Shown piece after piece: positions 12,461-60,980 of a DNA stretch of 64,000 nucleotides; the stretch's first letter is position 1; each line of letters begins with the position of its first letter. A model generated the notes under the pieces. That model ran no database searches. It saw only the letters and a list, made by a program, of their open reading frames with translations, and was not told the DNA's origin. The position numbers were made by a program, and so were the translations under genes. This stretch comes from Ariolimax columbianus (Eukaryota > Mollusca > Gastropoda > Stylommatophora > Arionidae), in NCBI GenBank assembly GCA_036924085.1, contig JAVGWX010000004.1:9044416-9108415 (forward strand), in the 5' to 3' direction.

Positions 12461-12640
12461 TGTATGTTTTTTTGTTCTATTCCGCAACCTGCTGACCCTG
12501 TTATTTGTTCTATTCCGTGACGTGATGATCCTCTGTTATTTGTTCTATTCCGTGACGTGATGATCCTGTTATTTGTTCTATTCCGTGACGTGATGATCCT
12601 CTGTTATTTGTTCTATTCCGGGGCGTGTTGCTCCTTTCTG
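12461..12640. repeat. 33-36 bp array with CRE-like TGACGTGA
   Basis: About 5 copies of TTATTTGTTCTATTCC followed by GTGACGTGATGATCC. TGACGTGA is intact at 12518, 12553 and 12586 and diverged in the outer units. Confidence 0.9.
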
Positions 12641-12975
12641 TTTACGGAAGAGTTAGGGGATATTTGAACCTGGAGAAAGAACTGTTCTAAAATGTAGATA
12701 ACTCCATCGGAGATTAGATTACATCAGTTCACAACCGGTTGTTATCGAGTCATAATATAATGATTGATAGTTGATGTTGAATGCGCACAACGGTTAGTTA
12801 AGTCTACTTTTATCTACGCCTTGGTGTTAAGGTGCGGGTTGCTGTAGCTTTCCTCACATCCCGAGGGTGCTGATGTAGGTAGACGGGGTCCTCCAAGGGG
12901 TTGAAAACAGAGACTGTTTCCAGGAAACGCTACGTGGAAGAGGGATAGGTGTCGTGGCTTGTATATTATATCTGA
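12641..12975. other. Unique sequence
   Basis: Nothing recognised. Confidence 0.6.
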
Positions 12976-13680
12976 ATCTGAAGCGACGGCCTAGTCAGTA
13001 TGTTGTGCCTGACCCTGAAGCGACGGCCTAGTCAGTATGTTGTGCCTGACCCTGAAGCGACGGCCTAGTCAGTATGTTGTGCCTGACCCTGAAGCGACAG
13101 CCTAGTCAGTATGTTGTGCCTGACCTTGAAGCGACGGCCTAGTCAGTATGTTGTGCCTGACCCTGAAGCGACGGCCTAGTCAGTATGTTGTGCCTGCCCC
13201 TGAAGCGACGGCCTAGTCAGTATGTTGTGCCTGACCCTGAAGCGACAGCCTAGTCAGTATGTTGTGCCTGACCCTGAAGCGACGGCCTAGTCAGTATGTT
13301 GTGCCTGACCCTGAAGCGACGGCCTAGTCAGTATGTTGTGCCTGGCCCTGAAGCGACGACCTAGTCAGTATGTTGTGCCTGACTCTGAAGCGACAGCCTA
13401 GTCAGTATGTTGTGCCTGACCCTGAAGCGACGGCCTAGTCAGTATGTTGTGCCTGACCCTGAAGCGACGGCCTAGTCAGTATGTTGTGCCTGACCCTGAA
13501 GCGACGGCCTAGTCAGTCTGGTGTGCCTGACCCTGAAGCGACGGCCTAGTCAGTATGTTGTGCCTGACCCTGAAGCGACGGCCTAGTCAGTATGTTGTGC
13601 CTGACCCTGAAGCGACGGCCTAGTCAGTATGGTGTGCCTGACCCTGAAGCAACGGCCTAGTCAGTATGTTGTGCCTGACC
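12976..13680. repeat. 37-bp array, ~19 copies
   Basis: Core CTGAAGCGACGGCCTAGTCA. Very homogeneous and GC-richer than its flanks. Confidence 0.97.
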
Positions 13681-14964
13681 GAAAAAACTTCTCAATTCCC
13701 CCCACATTATGTAGGTAAATACGCTCTAAACAGTCACCAAATACATAATAATTTCGTTGTTTTTTGTTTTATTTTAAATATTTAAACGTCATGGATTTAT
13801 CGGCCTCACACACCTCTCGTATATAATTATGTCTCTTTTATCGTATGTCTGTCCTGATATCGCTGCATTCAGAAAGTTGTATACAAGCATGGGTAGTTTT
13901 GTGTAAACATTTCGTGATTATCAGCGACTTGTGGATTGTGAAATTGGTGGAATGAAGATGGTCAGTTGAATGAGAAACAACAATAATCAAAAGACGATAG
14001 GGTGAATCAAGAAAGGAAACTGAAGAAAGGAAAATAATTTTAAATTAAAAAAAAAAATATAAGTAAATCCAATCCTGTGAGGAAGAAATGAGAATGGAGG
14101 AGAAAGAAATAGTCAATAGGTCTACAGTGACAAGAGAAACTAAGAATGACGAAATCATAAAGTTTCAAATTGTTAAATGAACAAAAACGTCAGAGAATAT
14201 CGAGACAAGCACATCAGAATAAATGAATAAACGTACAATTGGATAAAGTAACTCAATGAGTAAGCTGGATGAAGCTAACTTAATGAATTGTCAGGAATGA
14301 GTTGAAGGCGTGACCTGCTTAGACCTGCCGTCTCTTCTAATGGCTGACTCCCAGTTTCCGGCCTATTCTACGAGAGTCAAATTTACACACGTTGTCACAA
14401 CTGCGCCTGCGAAATAGAAAGATTTCACTGAAAAAGACAAATTCTGGAGTTTAAAGATACAAAAGCTTGAACTATCATTGATATATATTATTACATAAAC
14501 ATAGCCTATTAACCTTGAATAAAAATACGCTGTATCATTAGACAAAGAAAAATTACATTTCTCTGTAGGTTACCCAAACTGAACTCCATATTCCATTCCA
14601 AGCCCCTATTAGAGAATAGAGGGAGATGTTTTCTGGCTTCCTATTGGCTTCTCGTTGCATGGGATCGCCCCCAGGTTTTATGTCTCTTCTCGCTGGAATC
14701 GCAGCCAACTTGAGAAATTTCACGTAAACATGACGATAACTCGGTTTTCGTGTGGATTTGTTGAAATTCGTGATGAAATTCAAGCAAGTTACGTCTGGTT
14801 TTGATGATCATAATTCACTTCATCACAGAGGTAGAGAATTTAATCGCTCTTTCTTACAGCCAAGTGCAGTTTGAATGCTGTAGCAGATTTATGTTGGAAG
14901 ATATTTGATTTGTACATTTGTATTTGTTGGTAATAAATGCTTTCATCGTGTCTTCTGCTTACAT
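13681..14964. other. AT-rich unique sequence
   Basis: No exon or RNA recognised. A 76-codon minus open stretch (14553-14783) has no known match. Confidence 0.55.
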
Positions 14965-15200
14965 TTACAAGTACCGGAATTATGCCTACATGTACCGACA
15001 TTATGCCTACATGTACCGGAACTATCCCTAAATGTACCACAATTACGCCTACATTTACCGGAATTATACCTACATGTACCGAAATTATGCCTACATTTAC
15101 CGGAACTATACCTACCTACATGTACCAAAATTATGCCTACATTTACCGTACTATCCCTACATGTACCGAAATTATGCCTACATGTACCGAAATGTATCGT
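14965..15200. repeat. ~24-bp array
   Basis: Core TGCCTACATGTACCGGAATT, 21-27 bp units, 10 copies. Open in all plus frames. Confidence 0.93.
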
Positions 15201-15904
15201 TTAAAAATATATATCTCTCGAATGTCTTATTTACTCTATAGTGTTGTTTGGGAAAACACAATTTAGTTGTCAAGCAGGGGCCAATCATTCAATCGCGTTG
15301 TGTATGTGTGTGTTGCTTAATTAATTGTTGCTATCCATGTTTCTCTGCCTGATGTAGTCGAATGTATGATAAGATACACAGTGATTGACACAGCATGTTG
15401 TTCTCTATACTCGTGTCTCTGTATTGGTATGTTTGAAATTTTGATTTTCGGGATGAGATCATTTGTCTGGGAATCTATTTTCGAATGTGATCTCTGCAGG
15501 ATTATGTCTTGAAGAAGTGCGTTGTTTATCTCTTCACCGGACTCATCAGCAAGCCAAAGACTGCTCTATGTTTTGTACAATCCTGAATGAAACACAAGTC
15601 AAGATTCGCTGACGTAGGAACATACACAAATTTCATACGCCATCAATGAGATGCAGTCCATGTGTTTATACGCCAGAATGGTATAGTTTGAACCCTTTTT
15701 TCAAAGAAGACATATTATCTTCATAAGGACAGTAACGACGACAAAAGCATATTCTATTGAACGGGTTTTCACGAAAATATAACTAATAGACAACATTAGG
15801 AACACGCAGAGACTTCACCCGTTAGCATACAAATAGCTAGTCTCATAGCGAACGTTGCCGCCACGGATAAAGTGTTAAATATGGAGGATGTACTATGTTC
15901 CGCC
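15201..15904. other. Unique sequence
   Basis: Nothing recognised. Confidence 0.6.
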
Positions 15905-16035
15905 TATTTGTTGTGTAGGATAAGGTGGCTAGTCTCTGGTGAGGCAAATTTGTTGTGTGATAAGGTGGCTAGTCTCTTGTGAGGTACATTTGTTGTGTGG
16001 GATAAGGTGGCTAGTCTCTTGTGAGGTAAATTTGT
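15905..16035. repeat. ~45-bp array, 3 copies
   Basis: Core GATAAGGTGGCTAGTCTCTT. Confidence 0.9.
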
Positions 16036-18467
16036 TCAGATTTATGTTTTGCTTATCCTAGGACAAATGCAATTTTGGGCTCTGTAGACTGGAGCGCGCC
16101 AATACAAGAGAACGAACCGGTACCTTTGTCTCTATACGCAAGAACTTTAGCCACTATGTCACTCAGCACCCGGCGAAATATCTATAGAGAAAGACATTTG
16201 ATGGAGATAGCATTAAAACCAGTGGATACAAAAGTACACGCGTTTTTTTTTTTGAGGTGGTGAACACAAATCTGTTGTTTGTTTGTTAACCAGTACTTGC
16301 ACATGATGATGACTGTTAGTTGTTTGGGTGTCATTGTGGCAGACAACAAGCCATTCTTAGAAGCCATTGTCCTTTCAGTTGAGTGCTCAATGTTTATATA
16401 TGTATAGCTTCTGGGCAAAATGTCTATGTAAAAGTTGTATGCTCGTAAATATATGTAGCAAGCCAAGGATGAACTGGTGCAAACTGAAAATACAAAACTG
16501 AGTGCAATTTGCAACTGGCGTGTATGAAAATGGAAGCTGAATTCGTCAGTTAATTGACTTGTAAGTTACAGAGGAATCAATCAACCAATGTCTTTTCAAA
16601 TGTACACAGCTTGTGATCGATATAGATGAAGACACGAAAGTGCAAATATAAACATTCATACTGGTAACGTATATAGCGCACAAACTATTGATAGCTGGAA
16701 TCAATAAGCAAGTCAGAAACGACAACAACATTAAAATATACATAAACTAATTCAAATAATTACAGGGAATAAGTACAAAGTAATTGAGCTAATATCTATG
16801 AGAAAATATGGCAATGGTACCCAGTTTCTAACCGGGTTAATAAGAGTAAGACCAGTGTCACTATCTAATCATGTCGCTAATGAGGACTAGATAGGGTTGT
16901 ACGTGTTTGTTGCAAACCCATCTTGTAAGAAACACTACCGGCATTATAATCAGCCATTGCAAACGTGAGGAAACAGGGTTCCTGTGAAGATGGCAGATGC
17001 AGCTACAACCTATGCTTCACATTGGAGCAGAGAGGTAAATGATTGCAAATACTAGGAACAAAGTTTCTTTGCAAAGGGAAAAGTTGCTGTGGGGGTCAAT
17101 GCTTTCCATCGGAGAGAAAAGGTGAGTGGATGCACATCACCGGAACTCAGAATAACGAAAGAAAGAGAGAAGTAGGATGGGGAGAAAAATAAATTAAGGG
17201 ATATTAACGGGAACAGTCTGCAAATATTAAAAATGGCACATACATAGAGAGACAAAAATATAGTCAATAAAATAAGTAAATAAATTATAACATTTAAATG
17301 TCACTCAAAAAAGAAAACAAAAATAATTAGGCAACTAAATAAATCATATAATACCAAACAGTAGGTAGGAAAATATTGTGGCCTAGAGGAAACAAAAAAA
17401 AACCCATTTTATTCTTACAAATTTACAAAACGTATCACTATGTCAAGAATATGAGTTGAAATAGCTAGAACGTTAAATTGTTGTATTCTTTTAGGTGGCT
17501 GTTTGTCAAAAAACGTAAATATGTATATATTGTATTAATTATCTATTTTCTTCTAGAAAAGAAATGTTTTAAAAGATGTGCTGAATCCACGAATTCTTTC
17601 TAGATGTGGAGGCAGGTACAATTAATGCGTTTAAGAATAGATCGGATGCGCATATCTTTTAGAGCAAGAAAATGTAAATGAAACTGGTTGTATACAGACT
17701 CTGCAGAGTCTTCTAAATCAATATAAAAACCTTACGTTAAGTTTAGTTAAGTTAAGTTTTATGTGTGGATTCGTTACGTAAATGATGTTGAAAAACTATA
17801 AACCAGATAAACATTCCATACGAAGTTCCCTTGAATTGAGCGAGTTAATCAACTGTAACCATCACAAACAATTTCTTAGAATTAACTACTACCAAACAAC
17901 AAAATTCTAGGATTTCCATCAATAACAAAATTGTTGTTATGTTAAGTGGAAGGGATGACATACGGTATTTTTGAACGTTTATCAATTGGAAAGGTTTCTT
18001 TACTAAAATCTTTGGTAGCGTCTTATGTACGCTAAGTTTTTTTATTACAATTTTTTTGTTTAAACACTTAAACCTTCAAATTGTAATTGTTAACTTTTTA
18101 CCAGTGCAATATTTATATTATGTAAATAATTATTATGTTTACTCGAATTTAAAAAAAACTATAATTATATTATTCTTGTTAGATGAACATTTGTATGACA
18201 ATACTTGTGCTGGTTATGTATGCATGTTTACTCTTTGGTGTCAATGAAATACCATGTTTTTACTTTACGATTGCTGTTTAGATTAAGTTATAGTTTTTTT
18301 TAAACAACTCTTGTGTATTCTTCAGACTAATTTAAGGGCGTTCAAAGTTGACATAATAATGAAACACAGAATGTTATTCGAGCAAGTGTATCTGATTTTA
18401 CGATCTTATTGTGGGAAATTTCAGGAATAGCCCAGCGAATTATTCACCCTTATTCTAGTTCCGTCCA
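16036..18467. other. 2.4 kb AT-rich unique sequence
   Basis: The longest stretch without arrays in the left half. No exon, RNA gene or transposon protein was recognised on either strand. Confidence 0.6.
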
Positions 18468-18900
18468 ATTTGTTATTTCAACAATATTCCAAGTACCGAC
18501 CAACTTGTTATTTCACCATTATTCCAAGTACCGACCAACTTGTTATTTCACCATTATTCCAAGTACCGACCAACTTGTTATTCCACCATTATTCCAAGTA
18601 CCGACCAACTTGTTATTCCACCATTATTCCAAGTACCGACCAACTTGTTATTCCACCATTATTCGAAGTACCGACCAACTTGTTATTCCACCATTATTCC
18701 AAGTACCGACCAACTTGTTATTTCACCATTATTCCAAGTACCGACCAACTTGTTATTCCACCATTATTCCAAGTACCGACCAACTTGTTATTCCACCATT
18801 ATTCCAAGTACCGACCAACTTGTTATTCCACCATTATTCCAAGTACCGACCAACTTGTTATTCCACCATTATTCCACGCACCGTTCAACCTATTATTCCA
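18468..18900. repeat. 35-bp array, ~12 copies
   Basis: Core AAGTACCGACCAACTTGTTA. Stop-free in all three plus frames, so the long open frames here are not genes. Confidence 0.97.
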
Positions 18901-19139
18901 CCACCAATGTATTTGTTAATTCCAGCATTCTCGTAATTCCCCTACTCAACTTCAATCGCCTTCTTTATGTTCCAGCCATATGCATCTTGTCTTTTTCCTT
19001 CAAACATTATCTTCCGTATTTCAAGTACTGTAGTTTATTTTCCTGTCATTCTTTTCTACTTTCTTTAGCCCCTTTTTTGAATTTCTTAATCTGATATCTT
19101 CAGTTCTATATTCTTATTTAAAAAGTGTTGGCAAGTTAG

Positions 19140-19154
19140 TGTGTGTGTTTCTGT

Positions 19155-19198
<44 letters not shown>

Positions 19199-19330
19199 AA
19201 GAGAGAAAGAGAGATAGAGAGAGAGAGAGAGTAGAGCGTGAAAGACAAAAAGAGAAAGAATGTGAAAAAGGAAAAGAGAGAGTTTATGTGTGTGCGGAAG
19301 AAGGAGAGAGCGTATGTGTGAGAGAGAAAA
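19140..19330. repeat. (GA)n-rich low complexity
   Basis: GA tract with GTGTGT segments. Confidence 0.93.
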
Positions 19331-19369
19331 GATAGAAGTAACGAGTTCGCCCGTGTGTTTGTGTTTGTG

Positions 19370-19560
19370 TGAGAGAGTTTATGTACTGCATTAACGAGAA
19401 AATATGTGTGTGAGAGTTTAAATACTGTATTAAAGAGAAAATATGCGTGAGAGAGTTTATATACTGTATTAAAGAGAAAATATGCGTGAGAGAGTTTATA
19501 TACTGTATTAAAGAGAAAATATGCGTGAGAGAGTTTATATACTGTATTTAAGAGAAAATC
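19370..19560. repeat. 39-bp array, ~5 copies
   Basis: Core GAGAGTTTATATACTGTATT; followed by GA repeats to about 19670. Confidence 0.93.
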
Positions 19561-19622
19561 TGTGTGTGAGAGATTGTGTGAGAGAGTATGTCATGTGTGA
19601 GAGAGGCAGAGAATATGTATAT

Positions 19623-19665
<43 letters not shown>

Positions 19666-19784
19666 TGAGTGTGTGTAATAGCTGTTTTAGTCCATCCCAT
19701 CCTTGATAAAGGCCTATTAGTAGAGACGTCGCCACACTTACGTGACTGTAAACATCTAAAACAGTCTAACAATTGTCTCCGTCA

Positions 19785-20265
19785 TAAACTATCAATGCCT
19801 GCTATGTCTCGTCTCCCCCCTGTCTATAACTGTCAATGCCTGCTATGTCTCGTCTCCCCCCTGTCTATAACTGTCAATACCTGCTATGTCTCGTCTCCCC
19901 CTGTCTATAACTGTCAATTCCTGCTATGTCTCGTCTCCCCCTGTCTATAACTGTCAATGCCTGCTTTGTCTCGTCTCCCCCCTGTCTATAACTGTCAATA
20001 CCTGCTATGTCTCGTCTCCCCCCTGTCTATAACTGTCAATGCCTGCTATGTCTCGTCTCCCCCTGTCTATAACTGTCAATGCCTGCTATGTGTCGTCACG
20101 CTCCCTGTCTATAACTGTCAATGCCTGCTATGTCTCGTCCCCCCCCCCCTGTCTATAACTAGCAATGCCTGCTATGTGTCGTCTCCCCCCCCCCCCCCCT
20201 CTGTCTATAACTATCAATGCCTGCTATGTCTCGTCTCCCCCTGTCTATAACTATCAATATAAAAG
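19785..20265. repeat. ~40-bp array, ~12 copies
   Basis: Core TGTCTATAACTGTCAATGCC; units vary in length through C-runs of 5 to 13. Confidence 0.96.
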
Positions 20266-20464
20266 AACGTCTTTATTTCTTTACATTACCAATGAAATGT
20301 CGTTTTTGTTTTTCCATGAAATCAAGGCCGAATTGCCGTCAAAATTTTGAAGTGCTGCGAAATTGTTGGATTTATTTTTAATTTTCGTACAATTGTTATT
20401 TTAATACTTTATTGTTCTTGTTGCTTTTATTTGAAATTGCAATAACTTATTATTGCTGCTATAA

Positions 20465-20850
20465 TGTTCGTATCATTTGTTATCTCAATGGGCCGCCTCT
20501 CGCCCATCAAGACAATCCAGGCAGGTTACCGGGATCAGAACTACTCGACTCTTTCTTCAACTCCTCTGTGCTGTCTACAATGTGATGTGCTCCTGAAACA
20601 TGGACACTTGCAAAAGAAATGGAGACAAAAACTACGATTGACCCAAGACTCTCTAAAGAGACGTTAGTCGGACTTACTTTCGATAACCAACGGATTCAGA
20701 ATCACCACAATTCCGACCTTGGGCAAATACGTTTCATTGGGGTGGGATGTAGTTGTTCAAGTAAACAAGGACAAATATCAGTAGGCTGCCACTCACTCTC
20801 TTGGTCCAGCAACCTCACAAAGTTATTGACCAGAGGTCAGCCGCCATGAA
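20465..20850 (+). mobile_element. Highly decayed LINE RT C-terminal fragment
   Basis: Shifting frames give MCSETWTLAKEMETK and LSKETLVGLTFDNQRIQN, which resemble the SETWTL.K..ETKL...ERAMLG.T..DR.RN block of LINE reverse transcriptases. Too decayed to place in a clade. Confidence 0.5.
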
Positions 20851-20889
20851 AGCTTTTTCCTTTTCTGCCATGAGATCCACCAAAGTACA

Positions 20890-21222
20890 TGATTCTTGCA
20901 TTCTTGGGCAGTTATACAGATGTTAGGGCTCTTTGATGGCCCCACATTTTTGGGTAGTTATACAGATGTTCGGGTTCTTGGATGGCTCCACTTTCTTGGA
21001 TAGTTATACAGATGTTCGGGCTCTTGGATGGCTCCACTTTCTTGGGTAGTTATACAGATGTTAGGTCTCTTTGATGGCCCCACATTTTTGGGCAGTTATA
21101 CAGATGTTCGGGCTCTTGGATGGCTCCACATTCTTGGGCCGTTATACAAATGATAGGGCTCTTTGATGGCCCCACATTTTTGGGTAGTTATACAGATGTT
21201 CGGGCTCTTGGACGGCTCCCCA
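20890..21222. repeat. 46-bp array, 7 copies
   Basis: Core GGGTAGTTATACAGATGTTC, with two alternating variants (CTTTGATGGCCCC and CTTGGATGGCTCC). Confidence 0.95.
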
Positions 21223-21395
21223 TTCGCAGACATCGTTGTCCGTATATCCCCAGTTTACAAGTTGAATATCTTCACCTGAACTCTAATTTGTTCAAGGCTC
21301 TCTTTACAGCGTACAGCCTTTTATCCTCTGTCGCAAGTTCTTCTTTGTTCTCCATCCATTCCTCACCATATATTTTGAATTTTTCGGTGCGGTTT

Positions 21396-21848
21396 TGCTC
21401 GTGTTGCTGGTTTGTACATTGTACAGTGTGAAGGACACTTTACTCGTGTTGCTGGTTTGTACATTGTACAGTGTGAAGGACACTTTACTCGTGTTGCTGG
21501 TCTGTTCATTGTACAGTGTGAAGGACCCTTTGCTCGTGTTGCTGGTCTGTTCATTGTACAGTGTGAAGGACACTTTACTCGTGTTGCTGGTCTGTTCATT
21601 GTACAGTGTGAAGGACACTTTACTCGTGTTGCTGGTCTGTTCATTGTACAGTGTGAAGGACACTTTACTCGTGTTGCTGGTCTGTTCATTGTACAGTGTG
21701 AAGGACACTTTGCTCGTGTTACTGGTCTGTTCATTGTACAGTGTGAAGGACACTTTGCTTGTGTTGCTGGTCTGTACATTGTACAATGTGAAGGACACTT
21801 TGCTCGTGTTGCTGGTCTGTACATTGTACAGTATGAAGGACACTTTTC
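21396..21848. repeat. 45-bp array, 10 copies
   Basis: Core CATTGTACAGTGTGAAGGAC. Open in several frames on both strands because of the period. Confidence 0.97.
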
Positions 21849-21899
21849 CTTGATTTCACTCGTTCCCCTTTCTGTGTTATAACCAAACAGGAGGTGCCT

Positions 21900-22220
21900 C
21901 TGATCACATGACTGTTTTTAACCTTTCGACTTCTGACGCAAAACATCTCCTGGGGGTGCAATGCCAGCGATTGTATTAACTTTTCCCTTTAGTGTTGGCT
22001 TAAGACGCCCTATTACATTGCAACATGCCTCATTTACTGCTTCATCGACATGTCTCGTGTGTGCTGACTCGTTCCATATCGACGCGGCGTATTCTGCTGC
22101 AGAAATGAACATAGCGAGGATCGATGTGAGCAGCACAGTTGTTGATGCTCACCATGTCGTGGTTGTTAGCTTACGTGGTATGTTATTTAGAACGCTAACT
22201 TCCTGTTTCTCAGCCTTACA
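21900..22220 (-). mobile_element. LINE RT C-terminal fragment
   Basis: Minus strand: W-stop-ASTTVLLTSILAMFISAAEYAASIW, then HTRHVDEAVNEACCNVIG, RLKPTL and TIAGIAPP. Matches the block S.AEY.APVW..S.HT..VD..LNEA.R...G.L.PTP...L..LAGIAPP found in Jockey-like LINEs. Confidence 0.75.
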
Positions 22221-23040
22221 GTGTTCTTTATAGGACAGTGTTCGATCTATTGTAATTATTGGTGCTTAGGTGTATCGTTATGTTCACGTTTATGCCAAAT
22301 CACCTGAATGATGGGCATGTCACATACTTAAAATAAATGATGAACGTTGGAACGCGCCAACAGCAGTCTGGAACCAACAAAGTGCAAAAGTATTGTTGGA
22401 TTGACCTTCCAACGCGTTTGTCAGGTGCACTGGCCATCCACTACAACAGCAACTGAAGTACAGCTGGATACCCACTGGACCCCCATAGTGCAGGATAAAG
22501 ATCGTTGGAGACGATGTTCGGACAACTGGCACTGAAGTAATCAAGTAATTTCCATTCCCGTGTTTTGTACTGTGATGAGTGCGGGACCAGAGCCAACATT
22601 ACAACTCAATGTCGTTGGGGCCTGCCTATGGTTCTACATCGGGGGGTTTCTGTAGGAGTATGTGTGCAGGATTAGCTGGCCTCAAACGTTCCCCAGTCAT
22701 TTTGTATGATGTGCTTTTAATGCTATGCTTTGCTTTCCGTCAAGCCGCAGCGTCCGTGCATCTAACAAACAAAATTATCTTCCACATCTTTACTATAATG
22801 TATAGATCGCTTTACAACACTTTATCATTATTATTATTATTATTTTTATTACTCGAATAACTATTATTGATAACAGCAATACTATATATTGTTATTAATA
22901 TTAGGTTCCCATTGCTCCTGGTTCACACAAGACTGAGACTTGGCCCTCAATTATAGCCGGCCTCAACTACCACATCCTTTATACCGTCTGCTTTGGTTTT
23001 TGCTCTTTTCGACAATCAGTTTCTTGTCTGTACGGAACGT
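22221..23040. other. Unique sequence with (TTA)n
   Basis: TTA repeats at about 22826-22850. No gene recognised. Confidence 0.55.
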
Positions 23041-24118
23041 CTGTAGTGTGAAAGTTGACATGGCTGTACAGAACATATGTGAGTTTGACATGTACATGGC
23101 TGTACAGAACATGTTAGTGTGACATGTACATGGCTGTACAGAACATATGTGAGTGTGACATGTACATGGCTGTACAAGACATATGTTAGTGTGACAGTTG
23201 ACATGACTGTACAGAACATATGTGAGTGTGACATGTACATGGCTGTACAAGACATATGTTAGTGAGACAGTTGACATGACTGTACAGAACATATGTTAGT
23301 GGGACAGCTGGCACGATTGTACAGAACATATGTTAGTGTGACAGCTGGCACGATTGTACAGAACATATGTTAGTGTGACAGCTGGCACGATTGTACAGAA
23401 CATATGTAAGTGTGACAGCTGGCACGATTGTACAGAACATATGTTAGTATGACAGCTGGCACGATTGTACAGAACATATGTTAGTGTGACAGCTGGCACG
23501 ATTGTACAGAACATATGTTAGTGTGACAGCTGGCACGATTGTACAGAACATATGTTAGTGGGACAGCTGGCACGATTGTACAGAACATATGTTAGTGTGA
23601 CAGCTGGCACGATTGTACAGAACATATGTTAGTGTGACAGCTGGCACGATTGTACAGAACATATGTTAGTGGGACAGCTGGCACGATTGTACAGAACATA
23701 TGTTAGTGTGACAGCTGGCACGATTGTACAGAACATATGTTAGTGTGACAGCTGGCACGATTGTACAGAATATATGTTAGTGTGACAGCTGGCACGATTG
23801 TACAGAAAATATGTTAGTGTGACAGCTGGCACGATTGTACAGAACATATGTTAGTGTGACAGCTGGCACGATTGTACAGAACATATGTTAGTGTGACAGC
23901 TGGCACGATTGTACAGAACATATGTTAGTGTGACAGCTGGCACGATTGTACAGACCGTTAGTGAGTGTGACAGTTGGCACGATTGTACAGAACATATGTT
24001 AGTGTGACAGCTGGCACGATTGTACAGAACATATGTTAGTGGGACAGCTGGCACGATTGTACAGACCGTTAGTGAGTGTGACAGTTGGCATGACTGCACA
24101 GAACATATGTTAGTGGGA
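23041..24118. repeat. 37-bp array, ~29 copies, with E-box-like sites
   Basis: Core CAGCTGGCACGATTGTACAG followed by AACATATG. The left third has diverged units (GACATGTACATGGCTGTACA). CAGCTG and CATATG recur in almost every unit. Confidence 0.97.
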
Positions 24119-24194
24119 CAGACACAAGGCCCGCTTACACAACTAACAATTCTTTTTTACATAATAACCAGTTAAAGATAATGAACGCGACGGT

Positions 24195-24625
24195 TCACAA
24201 TTGTTCTATGTACTATTTTCAACTGTTCTATGTACTATTATTAACTGTTCTATGTACTATTTTCAACTGTTCTATGTGCTATTATAAACTGTTCTATGTG
24301 AAATTCTCAACTGTTCAGTCTACTATTCTCAACTGTTCTATGTACTATTTTCAACTGTTCTATGTGCTATTATAAACTGTTCTATGTGCTATTATCCACT
24401 GTTCAGTCTACTATTCTCAACTGTTCAGTCTACTATCATCAACTGTTCTGTCTACTATCCTCAACTGTTCTATGTATTATTCTCAACTGTTCTATCTACT
24501 ATTCTCATCTGTGTTTATGTGCCATTCTCCACTTTTCTATATGCTATTCTCAACTGTTCTATGTACTATTTCCATTGTTCTATCTGCTATGCTCAATTGT
24601 TATATTTCATATTCTCAAATGTTCT
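24195..24625. repeat. 22-bp array, ~19 copies
   Basis: Core CAACTGTTCTATGTACTATT. It ends about 18 bp before the candidate exon 1 acceptor and supplies its pyrimidine-rich context. Confidence 0.95.
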
Positions 24626-24642
24626 ATGTTCTATTTATGCAG

Positions 24643-24815
24643 GAATCTCCTGCTATTCCCGTTGTCCAAGTCCTGTTTTCAGCGGGCCAAGTGCCTCGCC
24701 ATCCAACGACCGCAACCGCCGGTACTACCTACCTTATCATTACGAGCATCAGCAACAACAGCATCACGAAGAGGAGTCTGGTCCAAGCGGCAGCTTGGTC
24801 AATCAAGACAGACCA

Positions 24816-24836
<21 letters not shown>
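24643..24836 (+). CDS. NR4A: NR4A candidate first coding exon (start codon at 24816)
   Basis: The acceptor TTTATGCAG ends at 24642 and the donor CAA|GTAGGT begins at 24837. The segment is visibly richer in G+C than the tandem repeats on both sides. From ATG 24816 it reads MLLLQSQ and joins in phase 0 to the next exon, which opens TSYDAGG. The same frame is open back to the acceptor (57 more codons including a Tyr/His/Gln-rich stretch), so translation might begin in an unseen upstream exon. Otherwise 24643-24815 is 5' UTR. The start context is weak (C at -3). Chosen because donor, phase, composition and position agree; no direct homology to vertebrate NR4A is visible here. Confidence 0.6.
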
Positions 24837-60502
<35,666 letters not shown>

Positions 60503-60980
60503 ATGTCATCTGTTACAATGTCCTGACTGCCCTTTCTAAATGTCATCTGTTACAATGGCTTGACTGTCTTTACTAAATGCGATGTTACAATGTGCTGACT
60601 GTTCTTTCTAAATGTCATGTTACAATGTGCTGACTGTTCTTTCTAAATGTCATGTTACAATGTGCTGACTGTTCTTTCTAAATGGCATCTGTTACAATGT
60701 CCTTGACTGTCCTTTCTAAATGCCATGTTGCAATGGCCCGACTGTCCTTTCTAAATGTCATGTTACAATGGCCTGACTGTCCTTTCTAAATGTCATTTGT
60801 TACAATATTCTTACGGTCCTTTCTAAATGCCATATGTTACAATGTGCCGACAGCCATATCTTAATGTCATATGTTTCAATGCGCAGACTGTCATTTCCCA
60901 ATGTCATATGTTACAATATTCTGACTGTCATTTCTAAATGTCATCTGTTACAATGTGCTGACTGTCATTATTTCCCGTGG
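60503..60980 (+). repeat. 3' UTR tandem array (~36 bp unit) seeded at the NR4A stop codon
   Basis: About 13 units of 35-37 bp carry the core TTTCTAAATGTCAT...GTTACAATG. The first unit starts at 60491, inside the CDS, and contains the last codons and stop. No canonical AATAAA is obvious immediately downstream, so the 3' end of the transcript was not placed. Confidence 0.9.
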
